Assembly: GCF_045310695.1 (NCBI RefSeq)
Contig: NZ_JBJIAA010000009.1
Coordinates: 124,001-188,000, forward strand
Source: Clostridium_S neuense
GTDB taxonomy: Bacteria; Bacillota; Clostridia; Clostridiales; Clostridiaceae
DNA: 64,000 nt
Direction: 5' to 3'
The notes beneath the pieces were generated by a model. It saw only the letters and a program-made list of their open reading frames with translations. It was not told where the DNA came from and did not search any database. This document shows positions 18,193 to 28,088 of the stretch, piece by piece. The position numbers and the translations under genes were made by a program. Position 1 is the stretch's first letter. Each line of letters begins with the position of its first letter.

Positions 18193-19317
18193 TTAGAAAA
18201 ACTTAAATTTGCCCTTTTTTTCTTTTGAAGTAGTTTCACCACTAGCTTCCATAAATAACTTAAGAGCTTCTTTTTGTTTCTCGTTTAGAGTTTTAGGAAC
18301 ATCAACTATAACTTTTACATATTGATCTCCTCTTCCCGAGCTGTTAACTCTAGAAATACCCTTTCCTTTTAGTCTAAACACAGTTGCTGATTGTGTTCCA
18401 GCTGGTATTGTATATTTTACGTCACCATCAATAGTAGGGACTGTTATTTCTGTTCCTAATGCTGCTTTAGGGAAACTTATATGGGTATCCATGTAAATAT
18501 CAAAACCTTGTCTCTTAAACTGTTTACTTGGAATAACCTTTATATTTATATATAAATCTCCTGCTGGTCCTCCATTTTTACCATGCTCTCCTTGACCCCT
18601 AAGAGGTATCACGTTGCCAGTATCCACACCCGCTGGTATATTAACTGATATTTTTCTTCTTTTTCTTACACTTCCCGAACCGTGACAATCTGGGCATGGA
18701 TCTGTAATTATTGTTCCTTTGCCTCCACATTTATCACAGGAGGTTTCAGTTACAAAACTTCCAAGTGCAGTATTCCTCTGAACTCTTATTCTACCTGAGC
18801 CTCCACATTTATCACACTTTTTAGCCGATGTTCCAGGCTTTGCTCCTGTTCCATGACACGTTTCACAAGCTTCATTTCTAGTTAAATTAATCTCTTTTTT
18901 AACTCCAAAGACTGCTTCTTCAAAAGTCAAAGTAATAGTATATTCAAGATCATTTCCTCTTTCTGGAGCATTAGGATTTCTTCTTGCTCCTCCGCCTCCA
19001 AAACCTCCGCCAAAGAATGAACTAAATATATCTCCAAGGTCGGAAAAATCGCCGAACCCTCCTTGAAAATCGCCAAAGCCCCCGCCTGCGCCATTAAAAT
19101 CGGCTGTTCCAAATCTATCATAATTAGCCTTTTTTTCTGGATCCGACAAAACTTGATAGGCTTCATTTATCTCTTTAAATTTTTCCTCAGCCTCTTTGTT
19201 CCCTCTGTTCTTGTCAGGATGATACTTTATTGCAAGTTTTCTAAATGCTTTTTTTATTTCGTCTTCTGAGGCTCCTTTTTGAAGCCCAAGTACTTCATAG
19301 TAGTCTTTTTTTGCCAT
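18193..19317 (-). CDS. dnaJ: chaperone DnaJ (Hsp40)
   Basis: DnaJ delivers unfolded clients to DnaK and stimulates its ATPase. The J domain has the HPD motif in YHPDKNRGN, then a Gly/Phe-rich linker, then four zinc-binding CxxCxGxG repeats (CETCHGTG, CDKCGGSG, CDKCGGKG, CPDCHGSG) and the C-terminal client domains. Start ATG 19317 gives the canonical MAKKDYYEVLG and 374 residues. GGTGGTG lies 6 nt upstream. It is the last gene of the CIRCE-controlled operon, behind a hairpin that may lower its expression relative to dnaK. Confidence 0.97.
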   Translation of the reverse strand: MAKKDYYEVLGLQKGASEDEIKKAFRKLAIKYHPDKNRGNKEAEEKFKEINEAYQVLSDPEKKANYDRFGTADFNGAGGGFGDFQGGFGDFSDLGDIFSSFFGGGFGGGGARRNPNAPERGNDLEYTITLTFEEAVFGVKKEINLTRNEACETCHGTGAKPGTSAKKCDKCGGSGRIRVQRNTALGSFVTETSCDKCGGKGTIITDPCPDCHGSGSVRKRRKISVNIPAGVDTGNVIPLRGQGEHGKNGGPAGDLYINIKVIPSKQFKRQGFDIYMDTHISFPKAALGTEITVPTIDGDVKYTIPAGTQSATVFRLKGKGISRVNSSGRGDQYVKVIVDVPKTLNEKQKEALKLFMEASGETTSKEKKGKFKFF

Positions 19318-19374
19318 CCCTTTCACCACCCAAAATCTACAATTATATTACTAAATCTTCGTTAACTCAAAATT

Positions 19375-19401
19375 AAGGGAAGGGTAAAAACCCATTCCCT
19401 T
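19375..19401 (-). terminator. hairpin between dnaK and dnaJ
   Basis: AAGGGA and GGGT pair with ACCC and TCCCTT around a short loop, followed on the minus strand by TTAATTTT. It is likely a partial terminator that reduces dnaJ transcription relative to dnaK. Confidence 0.65.
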
Positions 19402-19509
19402 ACATTCAGGAAACAAATTAAGTTTTCAAACTAAATTAAACATTCAATCACTCTTAACATTGGTTTCCCTTTAATTATACTTATAAATTAATTTTTTTCA
19501 AATATTTTT

Positions 19510-21378
19510 TTATTTATCATTATCAACTTTAAAATCTGCATCAACTACATTATCATCTCCGCCGTGACCTGCTCCAGCTCCTGGATTTGCTCCTGCATTT
19601 CCAGCTCCTGCAGCATTAGGATCTCCCTGTGGAGCTGCTCCTGGATTTTGTTGATAAATTTTAGTAGTTACTGCATACAAAGCTTGAGTTAAATCTTCTG
19701 ATGCTTTCTTTATAGCTTCTGTATCGTCACTATCTTTAATTTTCTTAAGAGCTTCTAATTTTGAATCGATATTAGTTTTATCCTCAGCAGCTACTTTATC
19801 TCCAAGATCTTTTAATGTTTTTTCGGTCTGGAAGATCATTTGATCTGCATTATTTTTAACTTCTATTTTTTCCTGCTTTTTCTTATCTTCTTCTGCAAAT
19901 TTTTCTGCATCCTTTACAGCCTTATCTATTTCTTCATCTGTTAAGTTTGTTGAAGCTGTAATTGTGATATGTGATTCTTTTCCTGTTCCCTTATCTTTAG
20001 CAGAAACATTTACTATACCATTTGCATCTATATCAAAGGTTACTTCTATTTGAGGTATTCCTCTTGGAGCTGGTGCTATTCCATCAAGAGTAAATCTTCC
20101 AAGGCTCTTATTGTCAGCAGCCATTTTTCTTTCACCCTGTACTATATTAATTTCAACTGATGGCTGATTATCTGCTGCTGTTGAGAATACCTGACTCTTT
20201 CTTGTAGGTATTGTAGTGTTTCTAGTTATTAATGGAGTTGCAACTCCTCCTAAAGTTTCTATTCCAAGAGTAAGAGGTGTAACATCAAGAAGAAGTACAT
20301 CTTTAACATCTCCTGTTAAAACTCCTGCCTGTATTGAAGCTCCAACTGCAACACATTCATCAGGATTAACTCCCTTTGAAGGTTCTTTTCCTGTAAACTG
20401 CTTAACTGCCTCTTGAACAGCTGGAATTCTTGTTGAACCACCGACAAGTACTACTTTATCTACTTCATTTATTGAAAGTCCTGCATCGTTAAGTGCTTTC
20501 TTCATTGGCTCTATTGTTGCTTGAACTAAATCATGAGTTAATTCATTAAATTTAGCTCTAGTTAAATTCATATCTATATGCTTTGGACCTGTTGCATCTG
20601 CAGTTATAAATGGAAGATTTATGTTAGTCTGCATTGAAGATGATAATTCTATTTTTGCTTTTTCAGCAGCTTCTTTTAATCTTTGAAGTGCCATTTTGTC
20701 GTTTCTTAAATCTATTCCATTTTCTTTCTTAAACTCTTCTGCAATGTAATCCATTATTTTCTGGTCGAAGTCATCTCCACCTAGACGAGTATTACCATTT
20801 GTTGATTTAACTTCAAATACTCCATCTCCAAGTTCAAGTATAGATACATCAAATGTACCACCACCAAGGTCATAAACAAATATCTTCTGGTTTGTATCCA
20901 TTTTATCAAGACCATATGCAAGTGATGCTGCTGTTGGTTCGTTTATTATTCTTAAAACTTCAAGACCAGCTATTTTTCCTGCATCCTTTGTTGCTTGTCT
21001 TTGGCTGTCATTAAAGTATGCTGGAACAGTTATAACTGCTTGAGTAACTGTTTCTCCTAAATAAGCTTCTGCATCAGCCTTTAATTTTTGAAGTATCATT
21101 GCTGAAATTTCTTGTGGTGTATAATCTTTTCCATCTATTGATACTTTATGGGATGTTCCCATTTCTCTCTTTATAGATATAATTGTCTTATCAGGGTTTG
21201 TTATTGCTTGCCTTTTTGCAACCTGACCTACAAGTCTTTCTCCATTTTTCTGAAATGATACTACTGAAGGAGTAGTTCTTGCACCCTCAGCATTAGCTAT
21301 AACAACAGGTTCTCCACCTTCCATAACAGCCACACATGAATTTGTTGTTCCTAAATCAATACCTATAACTTTTGACAT
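19510..21378 (-). CDS. dnaK: chaperone DnaK (Hsp70)
   Basis: DnaK is the ATP-dependent Hsp70. The nucleotide-binding domain starts with IGIDLGTTNSCVAVMEGG and includes VYDLGGGTFDVS and VLVGGSTRIPAV. The hydrophobic linker DVLLLDVTPLTLGIE, the substrate-binding domain and the helical lid follow, then a Gly/Ala/Pro-rich tail ending GDDNVVDADFK. At 622 residues it is full length. AGGAGG precedes the ATG. It lies 22 nt after grpE. Confidence 0.99.
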   Translation of the reverse strand: MSKVIGIDLGTTNSCVAVMEGGEPVVIANAEGARTTPSVVSFQKNGERLVGQVAKRQAITNPDKTIISIKREMGTSHKVSIDGKDYTPQEISAMILQKLKADAEAYLGETVTQAVITVPAYFNDSQRQATKDAGKIAGLEVLRIINEPTAASLAYGLDKMDTNQKIFVYDLGGGTFDVSILELGDGVFEVKSTNGNTRLGGDDFDQKIMDYIAEEFKKENGIDLRNDKMALQRLKEAAEKAKIELSSSMQTNINLPFITADATGPKHIDMNLTRAKFNELTHDLVQATIEPMKKALNDAGLSINEVDKVVLVGGSTRIPAVQEAVKQFTGKEPSKGVNPDECVAVGASIQAGVLTGDVKDVLLLDVTPLTLGIETLGGVATPLITRNTTIPTRKSQVFSTAADNQPSVEINIVQGERKMAADNKSLGRFTLDGIAPAPRGIPQIEVTFDIDANGIVNVSAKDKGTGKESHITITASTNLTDEEIDKAVKDAEKFAEEDKKKQEKIEVKNNADQMIFQTEKTLKDLGDKVAAEDKTNIDSKLEALKKIKDSDDTEAIKKASEDLTQALYAVTTKIYQQNPGAAPQGDPNAAGAGNAGANPGAGAGHGGDDNVVDADFKVDNDK

Positions 21379-21400
21379 AATAAAAACCTCCTATATATTA

Positions 21401-22024
21401 TTAGTTTGCTACCTTTACCATACTATGTCTTAATACCTTATCTCCTCTTTTATATCCCTTTTGAAGAACTTCAACTATTTCACTTTCTCCATAGTTTTCA
21501 TCTTCAATATGCATAACAGCATTGTGGAAATTAGGATCAAATGTACCTTCACCTGGTATTTCCTCAACACCGAGTTTCTCAAGAGCACCTTTAAACTGCC
21601 TTATTGTCATATCAATACCTTTTTTTATATCTTCAGCATTTCCATTAGCTGTAGCAGCTCTCTCTAGATTATCTAAAGATGGAAGCATTTCATTTATCAC
21701 ATCACTACATGCATCAGTATATATGCCTTCTTTTTCTTTAGCAGTTCTTTTTCTATAATTTTCATATTCTGCTGTTAGTCTTAAAAGCCTATCTTTAATA
21801 GTTCCAAGTTCGTTTGATAACTTTTCATTTTCATCTTTTAATTTAGAATTTAATATTTTCATATCTTCTAACTCTTTCTTTTCAGGAGCTTCTTTCTTTT
21901 CTTCTTCTCCCTCTATTTTTTTCTCCTCATTTTCTTGGCTCTCTTTTAAGACTGACTCATCTTCTTCTAAAACTTCATCTTTATTTTCTTGAGCTTTTTT
22001 ATTATCTTTTTTATTATTTTTCAT
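21401..22024 (-). CDS. grpE: nucleotide exchange factor GrpE
   Basis: GrpE releases ADP from DnaK. The first 65 or so residues are very charged (Lys/Glu) and low in complexity, then a long coiled coil (LNSKLKDENEKLSNELG) leads to the beta domain with FDPNFHNAVMHIED and GYKRGDKVLRHSMVKVAN. ATG 22024 is chosen because AGAGGTG lies 6-7 nt upstream; the GTG at 22033 is inside that ribosome site. It follows hrcA by 17 nt. Confidence 0.97.
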   Translation of the reverse strand: MKNNKKDNKKAQENKDEVLEEDESVLKESQENEEKKIEGEEEKKEAPEKKELEDMKILNSKLKDENEKLSNELGTIKDRLLRLTAEYENYRKRTAKEKEGIYTDACSDVINEMLPSLDNLERAATANGNAEDIKKGIDMTIRQFKGALEKLGVEEIPGEGTFDPNFHNAVMHIEDENYGESEIVEVLQKGYKRGDKVLRHSMVKVAN

Positions 22025-22041
22025 CAACTTCACCTCTTGCT

Positions 22042-23079
22042 TTATTCATCATTATCATATAATCTAGTTAAATTATCGTTGATTTGATCAACAACTTCCT
22101 TTATAACTCTTATAACATTAGAATAAGGTATCCTTGTAGGTCCAATAACTCCAATAGACCCAAATGGTCTTCCATTCACACCGTATACCGATGAAATTAT
22201 GCTGCATTCCTTAGCCTCAAAAACATTATTTTCATTTCCTATGCTTATGGTAAATCCATCTGAAGCACCAAAAAGATTTTTAATTATTTCATTGTTTCCT
22301 ACAAGTGAAAGAAAATCTCTAACCTTTTCAATATCCCTAAACTCAGGATAATTGAATATGTTTGTCGTTCCTTCCATATAAACTCTAGATGAATCTGATT
22401 GCTTTAATATAGTGTATATATTTGTAATTATAGACGAGAATATATCTTCATAACCTCGCAAATCATTTTTAAGGTTATTTATTACTTCTAAATTTATCTC
22501 TTCTATAGTAAGACCTTTTATTCTTTCATTAATTAAAGCCGTCATTTTCATTAAGTTTTCATCACTAACACTCTTTGATATTCTTATAATACTATCTTTA
22601 ATAAATCCATTATCAGTTATTATTACGCATAATACACTGTTTGAAGAAACATTAATAAGCTGTATGGATTTTATATAACTTTTATCAGCTGATGAAGCTT
22701 TAACTATACATGTAAGCTTAGTCATATCAGAAATTAAGGACATAGCCTGCTTGATAATTTTGTCAACTTCAAAAAGAGCTTCATCAATTATCTTTGCTTT
22801 TATTATCATCTCTTCCTCTGGTGATATTCTAGGTACTTTCATAAGCTTATCTACATAAAGTCTATATCCCTTATCAGAAGGTTTTCTTCCTGAAGAAGTG
22901 TGAAGTTGTTCTATATAGCCCATATCCTCAAGATCCGCCATTTCATTTCTTATAGTGGCAGAACTTATACCTAAATCATATTTTTTTGCAATAGTTCTTG
23001 ATCCTACAGGCTCACCAGTGCTTATATAGTCATTTATTATTGCTTGAAGGATTTTAAGTTTTCTTTCCTCCATTTCCAT
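22042..23079 (-). CDS. hrcA: heat-inducible transcription repressor HrcA
   Basis: HrcA binds CIRCE operators and represses the class I heat-shock genes, with GroEL helping its folding. The N-terminal winged helix (ERKLKILQAIINDYISTGEPVGS, then DLGISSATIRNEMADLE) and the GAF-like C-terminal domain (VYGVNGRPFGSIGVIGPTRI) are clear. It has 345 residues. AGAGGTGA lies 4-7 nt before the ATG. It is first in the operon and autoregulated through the CIRCE just upstream. Confidence 0.98.
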   Translation of the reverse strand: MEMEERKLKILQAIINDYISTGEPVGSRTIAKKYDLGISSATIRNEMADLEDMGYIEQLHTSSGRKPSDKGYRLYVDKLMKVPRISPEEEMIIKAKIIDEALFEVDKIIKQAMSLISDMTKLTCIVKASSADKSYIKSIQLINVSSNSVLCVIITDNGFIKDSIIRISKSVSDENLMKMTALINERIKGLTIEEINLEVINNLKNDLRGYEDIFSSIITNIYTILKQSDSSRVYMEGTTNIFNYPEFRDIEKVRDFLSLVGNNEIIKNLFGASDGFTISIGNENNVFEAKECSIISSVYGVNGRPFGSIGVIGPTRIPYSNVIRVIKEVVDQINDNLTRLYDNDE

Positions 23080-23094
23080 ATTCTCACCTCTTTA

Positions 23095-23121
23095 TTAGCA
23101 CTCACCTTGTTTGAGTGCTAA
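23095..23121 (-). promoter_or_regulatory. CIRCE operator
   Basis: A perfect match to the consensus, TTAGCACTC-N9-GAGTGCTAA, lies between the promoter and the hrcA start. HrcA bound here blocks the hrcA-grpE-dnaK-dnaJ operon at normal temperature. Confidence 0.98.
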
Positions 23122-23134
23122 TGACTATGTTTAT

Positions 23135-23163
23135 AAAATAACACCTTGATTTGTATTTGTCAA
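23135..23163 (-). promoter_or_regulatory. sigma-A promoter of the hrcA operon
   Basis: TTGACA (23158-23163) and TATTTT (23135-23140) are 17 nt apart on the minus strand. The predicted start near 23128 places CIRCE in the first transcribed bases. Confidence 0.8.
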
Positions 23164-23266
23164 TACATCTTACTTTACGCAAAAATCTCATTTTTAAGCT
23201 TATAAGTTAAATATCAAAAATATTTTTATTTTTTGCTTGTTTTTCTCTATTTTTCTTTAAATATCA

Positions 23267-24391
23267 TCATAGAATAAAATCAGACATTATAGAATTAGAA
23301 ATATGCACTGCTTCTTCTGTTAAAAAAATTTTATCACTTTGAATTTTAATAAGTCCTAAACTTTCATATTTCCTAATTACAGAACCATATATATCAAAAA
23401 TATTAATATTATATCTATTTTTAAAATCACTTATTCTTATTCCATCGGTCTTCCTGAGTCCTAAAAACATGAACTCTTCCATATTTTCCTCTTTGCAATT
23501 TTTATGCTTTTCAATTGATGCATCTAAACCACTTAAAATTTTCTCAATATATCTTTTTACATTATCCTCATTTTTATTCCTTATACCGTTAAAATAAGAA
23601 TGAGCAGAGGCTCCACAGCCTATATACTCATCCATACTCCAATATATTAAGTTATGCTTGCACTCTTTATTCTCTTTAGAAAAGTTTGATATTTCATACT
23701 GTTTATATCCGTTCTTCTTTAAGAACTCCACAGTAAAGTTATACATTTTAACTTCAACTTCTTCTTCTGGAAGCACCAATTTTCCTTCTTCATTCATTTT
23801 ATAAAATGGAGTTCCTTCTTCAACAATAAGACTGTAGCACGAAATATGCTCTGGTTTTAATATATTTACCGTCTCTAAAGTCTCTTTCCACTGATTAAAG
23901 CTCTGCTTTGGAATAGCAAACATTAAATCTATATTTATATTTTCAAATCCAATGTCTCTTGCCATCTCAAAGCCTTTTAAAAACCCACTAAAGTTATGAA
24001 TTCTTCCCAAACTTTCCAAAAGTTCATCTTGACACGCTTGAAGCCCTATGCTTATCCTATTTGCACCGGCGCTCCTTATGATTTCAAGCTTATCCCTATC
24101 AAATGAACCCGGATTACATTCAACTGTAAACTCACAATCTTCATATTTATTAATTTTGCATAAAGTTTCTTTTAAAATTTTCCAGGCTTCCATGGACAAG
24201 TAGCTTGGAGTTCCTCCTCCAATAAATATAGTGCTAAATTTTTTACCCTTACACTTGTTTTCCATTTCAATGCACAATGCTCTAGCATAATCAATCATAT
24301 AATTTTCCATAGAACAATAAGATGGGAAATCACAATACAAGCATTTCCTTTTACAAAAAGGAATGTGTATATATAAACCTAAGTTTTCCAT
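23267..24391 (-). CDS. hemW: HemW-like radical SAM protein
   Basis: This 374-residue protein belongs to the HemN/HemW group. The radical SAM motif Cys13-x3-Cys17-x2-Cys20 is in FCKRKCLYCDFPSYC, followed by GGGTPS and the HemN C-terminal region (YGSVIRKYESLGLI). Many such clostridial genes are annotated as oxygen-independent coproporphyrinogen oxidase, but the CxxxCxxC-F motif and the position next to lepA favour HemW, a heme-binding chaperone. It begins 4 nt after lepA, so they are cotranscribed. Confidence 0.93.
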   Translation of the reverse strand: MENLGLYIHIPFCKRKCLYCDFPSYCSMENYMIDYARALCIEMENKCKGKKFSTIFIGGGTPSYLSMEAWKILKETLCKINKYEDCEFTVECNPGSFDRDKLEIIRSAGANRISIGLQACQDELLESLGRIHNFSGFLKGFEMARDIGFENINIDLMFAIPKQSFNQWKETLETVNILKPEHISCYSLIVEEGTPFYKMNEEGKLVLPEEEVEVKMYNFTVEFLKKNGYKQYEISNFSKENKECKHNLIYWSMDEYIGCGASAHSYFNGIRNKNEDNVKRYIEKILSGLDASIEKHKNCKEENMEEFMFLGLRKTDGIRISDFKNRYNINIFDIYGSVIRKYESLGLIKIQSDKIFLTEEAVHISNSIMSDFIL

Positions 24392-24394
24392 AAA

Positions 24395-26203
24395 TTAATC
24401 CACCTTCAGTATGGACATAAATGCTTCCTGAGGAATTTGAACACTTCCAACCTGTCTCATTCTCTTTTTTCCTTCTTTTTGCTTTTCAAGAAGCTTTCTC
24501 TTTCTAGAAATATCTCCACCATAGCACTTTGCAAGAACATCTTTTCTCATTGCCTTTACAGTTTCTCTTGCTATAACTTTTCCACCAACTGCCGCTTGAA
24601 TAGGTATTTCAAACAGCTGCCTTGGTATAATTTCCTTTAATTTTTCAGCTATAGCCCTTCCTTTTCCGTAAGCCCTTTCCTTAGGAACAATCATTGAAAG
24701 TGCATCCACTACTTCTCCATTAAGCAGCAAATCCAGCTTTACTAATTCTGTTTTTTCATATCCATTAAGCTCATAATCAAAAGATGCATAGCCCTTTGTT
24801 CTTGACTTTAACGCATCAAAAAAATCATATATTATTTCATTTAAAGGAATTATATAATTTAACATAACTCTTGTGGTTTCTATATACTGCATGTCAATAA
24901 AGTTGCCTCTTTTATTCTGGCAAAGCTCCATAACAGCTCCAACATAATCAGAAGGAGTAATTATTTGTGCCTTTACAATTGGTTCCTGCATATAATCTAT
25001 TTCCGTAGTTTCTGGAAGATTAGCAGGATTAGTAATATCTATAAGTTCTCCGTCTGTTTTCTTTATCTTATAAACAACTGATGGCGCTGTAATTATAATA
25101 TCAAGATTAAATTCCCTTTCTATTCTCTCCTGTATTATTTCCATATGCAAAAGCCCAAGAAAACCGCATCTAAATCCAAAGCCAAGTGCTACAGAAGTTT
25201 CTGGTTCAAAATTTAAAGCTGCATCATTTACTCTGAGCTTTTCAAGTGCATCTTTTAATTCTGGATATTTTGCTCCATCTACAGGATATATTCCACTGTA
25301 TACCATTGGTATAGCAGGTCTATAACCTTCAAGCCTTTCACTTGCTGGGTTATCCGCATCTGTCATGGTATCTCCAACTCTTGCATCTCTTACATTTTTT
25401 ATGGATGCTGTAACATATCCAACATCTCCTGCTCTTAATTCGTCAACCTTAAGATAATCAGGAATAAAAACACCAACCTCTGTAATTTCATATTCTTTGT
25501 TAGTGGCCATAAGCTTAGCTTTTGTTCCAGCTTTTATAACTCCATCAATTACTCTTACATGGCATACTACACCTCTATAGCTGTCATAATATGAATCAAA
25601 TATAAGTGCCTTTAAAGGTTTATTCTCATCACCATTAGGACATGGTATTTTTTCTACTACAGCTTCAAGTACATCCTGAATATTAAGTCCAGTTTTTGCT
25701 GAAATAAGCGGTGCATCCTGAGCCTCTATTCCTATTACATCCTCTATTTCGTTTTTCACCTCATCTGGTCTCGCACTTGGTAAATCTATCTTATTTATAA
25801 CAGGCACAACTTCTAAGTCGTGGTCTACTGCCATATAACAATTTGCTAAGGTCTGAGCCTGTATTCCTTGAGTAGCATCTACCACAAGTACTGCTCCCTC
25901 ACAAGCAGCCAAACTCCTTGATACTTCGTAGTTAAAATCTACATGACCTGGAGTATCAATCAAATTAAGAGTATACTCTTCTCCATCGGAGGGTCTTTTA
26001 TATATGAGCCTTGCAGCCTGTGATTTTATAGTAATACCTCTTTCTCTTTCTATATCCATATTATCAAGAACCTGCTGTTCCATTTCTCTTTCTGTAAGAG
26101 TTCCCGTTATCTCTAAAAGCCTATCTGCAAGTGTTGATTTTCCGTGATCTATGTGTGCAACTATACAAAAATTCCTTATATGTTTTTGCCTATTACTCTG
26201 CAT
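24395..26203 (-). CDS. lepA: elongation factor 4 (LepA)
   Basis: LepA is a translational GTPase related to EF-G, linked to initiation and ribosome back-translocation. The G domain shows AHIDHGKSTLADRLLE, DTPGHVDF and NKIDLPSA. Domains II, III and V and the LepA-specific C-terminal domain (GGKVIARETVKAMRKDVLAKCYGGD) are complete in 602 residues. GGGGGAT lies upstream of the ATG. It heads a lepA-hemW operon. Confidence 0.98.
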   Translation of the reverse strand: MQSNRQKHIRNFCIVAHIDHGKSTLADRLLEITGTLTEREMEQQVLDNMDIERERGITIKSQAARLIYKRPSDGEEYTLNLIDTPGHVDFNYEVSRSLAACEGAVLVVDATQGIQAQTLANCYMAVDHDLEVVPVINKIDLPSARPDEVKNEIEDVIGIEAQDAPLISAKTGLNIQDVLEAVVEKIPCPNGDENKPLKALIFDSYYDSYRGVVCHVRVIDGVIKAGTKAKLMATNKEYEITEVGVFIPDYLKVDELRAGDVGYVTASIKNVRDARVGDTMTDADNPASERLEGYRPAIPMVYSGIYPVDGAKYPELKDALEKLRVNDAALNFEPETSVALGFGFRCGFLGLLHMEIIQERIEREFNLDIIITAPSVVYKIKKTDGELIDITNPANLPETTEIDYMQEPIVKAQIITPSDYVGAVMELCQNKRGNFIDMQYIETTRVMLNYIIPLNEIIYDFFDALKSRTKGYASFDYELNGYEKTELVKLDLLLNGEVVDALSMIVPKERAYGKGRAIAEKLKEIIPRQLFEIPIQAAVGGKVIARETVKAMRKDVLAKCYGGDISRKRKLLEKQKEGKKRMRQVGSVQIPQEAFMSILKVD

Positions 26204-26338
26204 GCTGCAAATCCCCCTTTAATATTATAATTGCATTTAAAAAACATCCATCTAACTTTTAAATATTATTTTCAAACGTTTATAAATCAAAATAAATTAT
26301 AGCATATATAGAAGGTTTTTTGTCAACAATAGAAACTT

Positions 26339-26863
26339 TTACAGTTTGTTCATTGTAGTTTTTAGATTTTTTAAACTATTTTCTATATTTTTATTAAAAG
26401 TTGTTTCAAATGCATATGTTTCCTTTTCAATTTCTTTAAACCTTAAGCTTACTTCATTTTCATAATTTAAAAATGCATTATTTATATTTGTAAATTTGTT
26501 TTCAAGTGTAAATGTAATTTCATTGTTAATATAAAATTTATAATTCTCAGTTTCTATTCTTGCATCAAAAGGATTGGATCTAAAAAGTATTCTAACTTTA
26601 GGAACATAAACTTTTTCAATAACCTCAGAAATCTTATTTTTTTCTTTGCTATTTTCATCTTTATTTTCCAAATAGTCAAGATGCTTTTCCATATCATCTA
26701 AATTGTAATCGTTAGTCTTGCTCATTAAATCTTGTTTACTTTTTTTTATATGTAAATCATTGCAATATATATTTCTATTTAGTTGTACATTATTAATGCA
26801 AATTGAAACTAGGGTTATGATCACTAATATACTTATAAAAATTACTTTTAACTTTTTTGTCAT
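26339..26863 (-). CDS. membrane-anchored protein, unknown
   Basis: The protein of about 174 residues has a basic N terminus, one membrane helix (KVIFISILVIITLVSICI) and a Lys/Glu/Asn-rich extracytoplasmic part with likely coiled-coil stretches. I recognise no domain. ATG 26863 is the first good Met; the AGGAGGTG ribosome site lies about 13 nt upstream, which is far. That same ribosome site is paired inside the terminator-like hairpin that follows spoIIP. Because it lies directly after spoIIP, a sporulation role is possible but unsupported. Confidence 0.65.
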   Translation of the reverse strand: MTKKLKVIFISILVIITLVSICINNVQLNRNIYCNDLHIKKSKQDLMSKTNDYNLDDMEKHLDYLENKDENSKEKNKISEVIEKVYVPKVRILFRSNPFDARIETENYKFYINNEITFTLENKFTNINNAFLNYENEVSLRFKEIEKETYAFETTFNKNIENSLKNLKTTMNKL

Positions 26864-26867
26864 AAAT

Positions 26868-26905
26868 AAAAAAAGCACCTCCTAATTATAAGGATGCACT
26901 TTTTT
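26868..26905 (-). terminator. hairpin after spoIIP that masks the next ribosome site
   Basis: On the minus strand AAAGTGCATCCT pairs with AGGAGGTGCTTT (with G-U pairs and one mismatch), followed by TTTTTTT. The 3' arm contains the AGGAGGTG ribosome site of the downstream gene. It reads as a terminator/attenuator. Confidence 0.65.
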
Positions 26906-26916
26906 CAATTTATTAT

Positions 26917-28020
26917 TCATTTTTTTCCATTTAAATACTCTGCAATAATTCTAGCTATATATTTTTGTGTAGCCTTTGCTTCATCTAAAGTATTTACTTG
27001 AGAACCTATTTCAATCAAAAATGCATTATTGCTTTTTGCCTGATTAAAATAATTTGTACCATAATCATATGGATATATTCCACTTCCAATACACAGCTGA
27101 GGAAAATATTTATTTGTAATTGAAAGAAGTCCGTTAACTAAAGCTATATTTTTACTGTAATGAGGATTCTTCCTTGCCATTACAAACATAAATTTAGCAA
27201 CGTTTTCTCCATTTATTTTAGCAGTAACAGCATCTTTACTAGGGCTAGAATCCCTATGCATATCAATTATCATTTTAAAGTCACCATATTTCTTTAAATA
27301 CTTATCTAAGGTTTCTCCAGAACGTGTATAACTTTTAGTATATACTGCATTATGAAGTGTTTTATCGTTTATTGCAGATATTCCATAATTTTGTTCAAGT
27401 TCCTTTACAAGTTCATCTCCAACAGCACATACATTATGATCATCATCAAAATCATCTTCATTGTAAGGCTTATAGCTTTCGGTGGTATGGCTATGATATA
27501 TCAAAACTTCTGGTTTAGATTCATCTAATGTTTTCTTTAGCTTAGGATCGTATGCCGCAGAAGTAGTACTCTTTGAATCACTCGATGTTTTATCTCCTGC
27601 TGACTCTTTTGATATATCACTGCTATTTAGGCTAAAATCGCCAGTGTCACCATTATCCTTATTATCATTAAATGCCATTTTACTTTCTGATACGTCACCA
27701 TTAAAGCAGGATACTTCCTTTGATAGTATTTTTTCAGGATTATATATATCTACTCCAATAAGTGATAATGCCAAGTTCTTTATAGAATAACTATTTTCAC
27801 TCATATCTTCTTCATCAAAGTTTAAAACTTTGACTGATGGTAGTGCATAATTAATTATTTGAATATAAGCTACATTATTTCTAGAATTCTTCTTATCCGC
27901 TCCTGCTTTAACTGTATTAAAAATGCACATAAAAATTAGCAGGTTTATCAAAAGCGTAAATATACTTATTTTTACTATAAGCTTATCTTTATCTCCGTTA
28001 ATCAATCTTTTATAATACAT
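26917..28020 (-). CDS. spoIIP: stage II sporulation protein P
   Basis: SpoIIP is the amidase/endopeptidase of the DMP complex that degrades septal peptidoglycan during engulfment. A membrane helix lies at about residues 20-40, then a low-complexity Ser/Asp/Lys linker, then the catalytic domain with VLIYHSHTTESYKPY and MIDMHRDSSPSKD, which carry the zinc-binding residues. ATG 28020 is preferred because GGAGGG lies 9 nt upstream. It follows gpr, a sporulation pair seen across clostridia. Confidence 0.95.
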   Translation of the reverse strand: MYYKRLINGDKDKLIVKISIFTLLINLLIFMCIFNTVKAGADKKNSRNNVAYIQIINYALPSVKVLNFDEEDMSENSYSIKNLALSLIGVDIYNPEKILSKEVSCFNGDVSESKMAFNDNKDNGDTGDFSLNSSDISKESAGDKTSSDSKSTTSAAYDPKLKKTLDESKPEVLIYHSHTTESYKPYNEDDFDDDHNVCAVGDELVKELEQNYGISAINDKTLHNAVYTKSYTRSGETLDKYLKKYGDFKMIIDMHRDSSPSKDAVTAKINGENVAKFMFVMARKNPHYSKNIALVNGLLSITNKYFPQLCIGSGIYPYDYGTNYFNQAKSNNAFLIEIGSQVNTLDEAKATQKYIARIIAEYLNGKK

Positions 28021-28088
28021 CACCACATCCCTCCTATATAAAATATACTTGGAAAATGTGATTTTATTACAATAAAATTATATAGCAC

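Noticed and set aside
18927..19166. Second minus-strand frame within dnaJ
   Set aside because: It covers the Gly/Phe-rich linker and J domain of DnaJ in a shifted frame; repetitive codons keep it open by chance.
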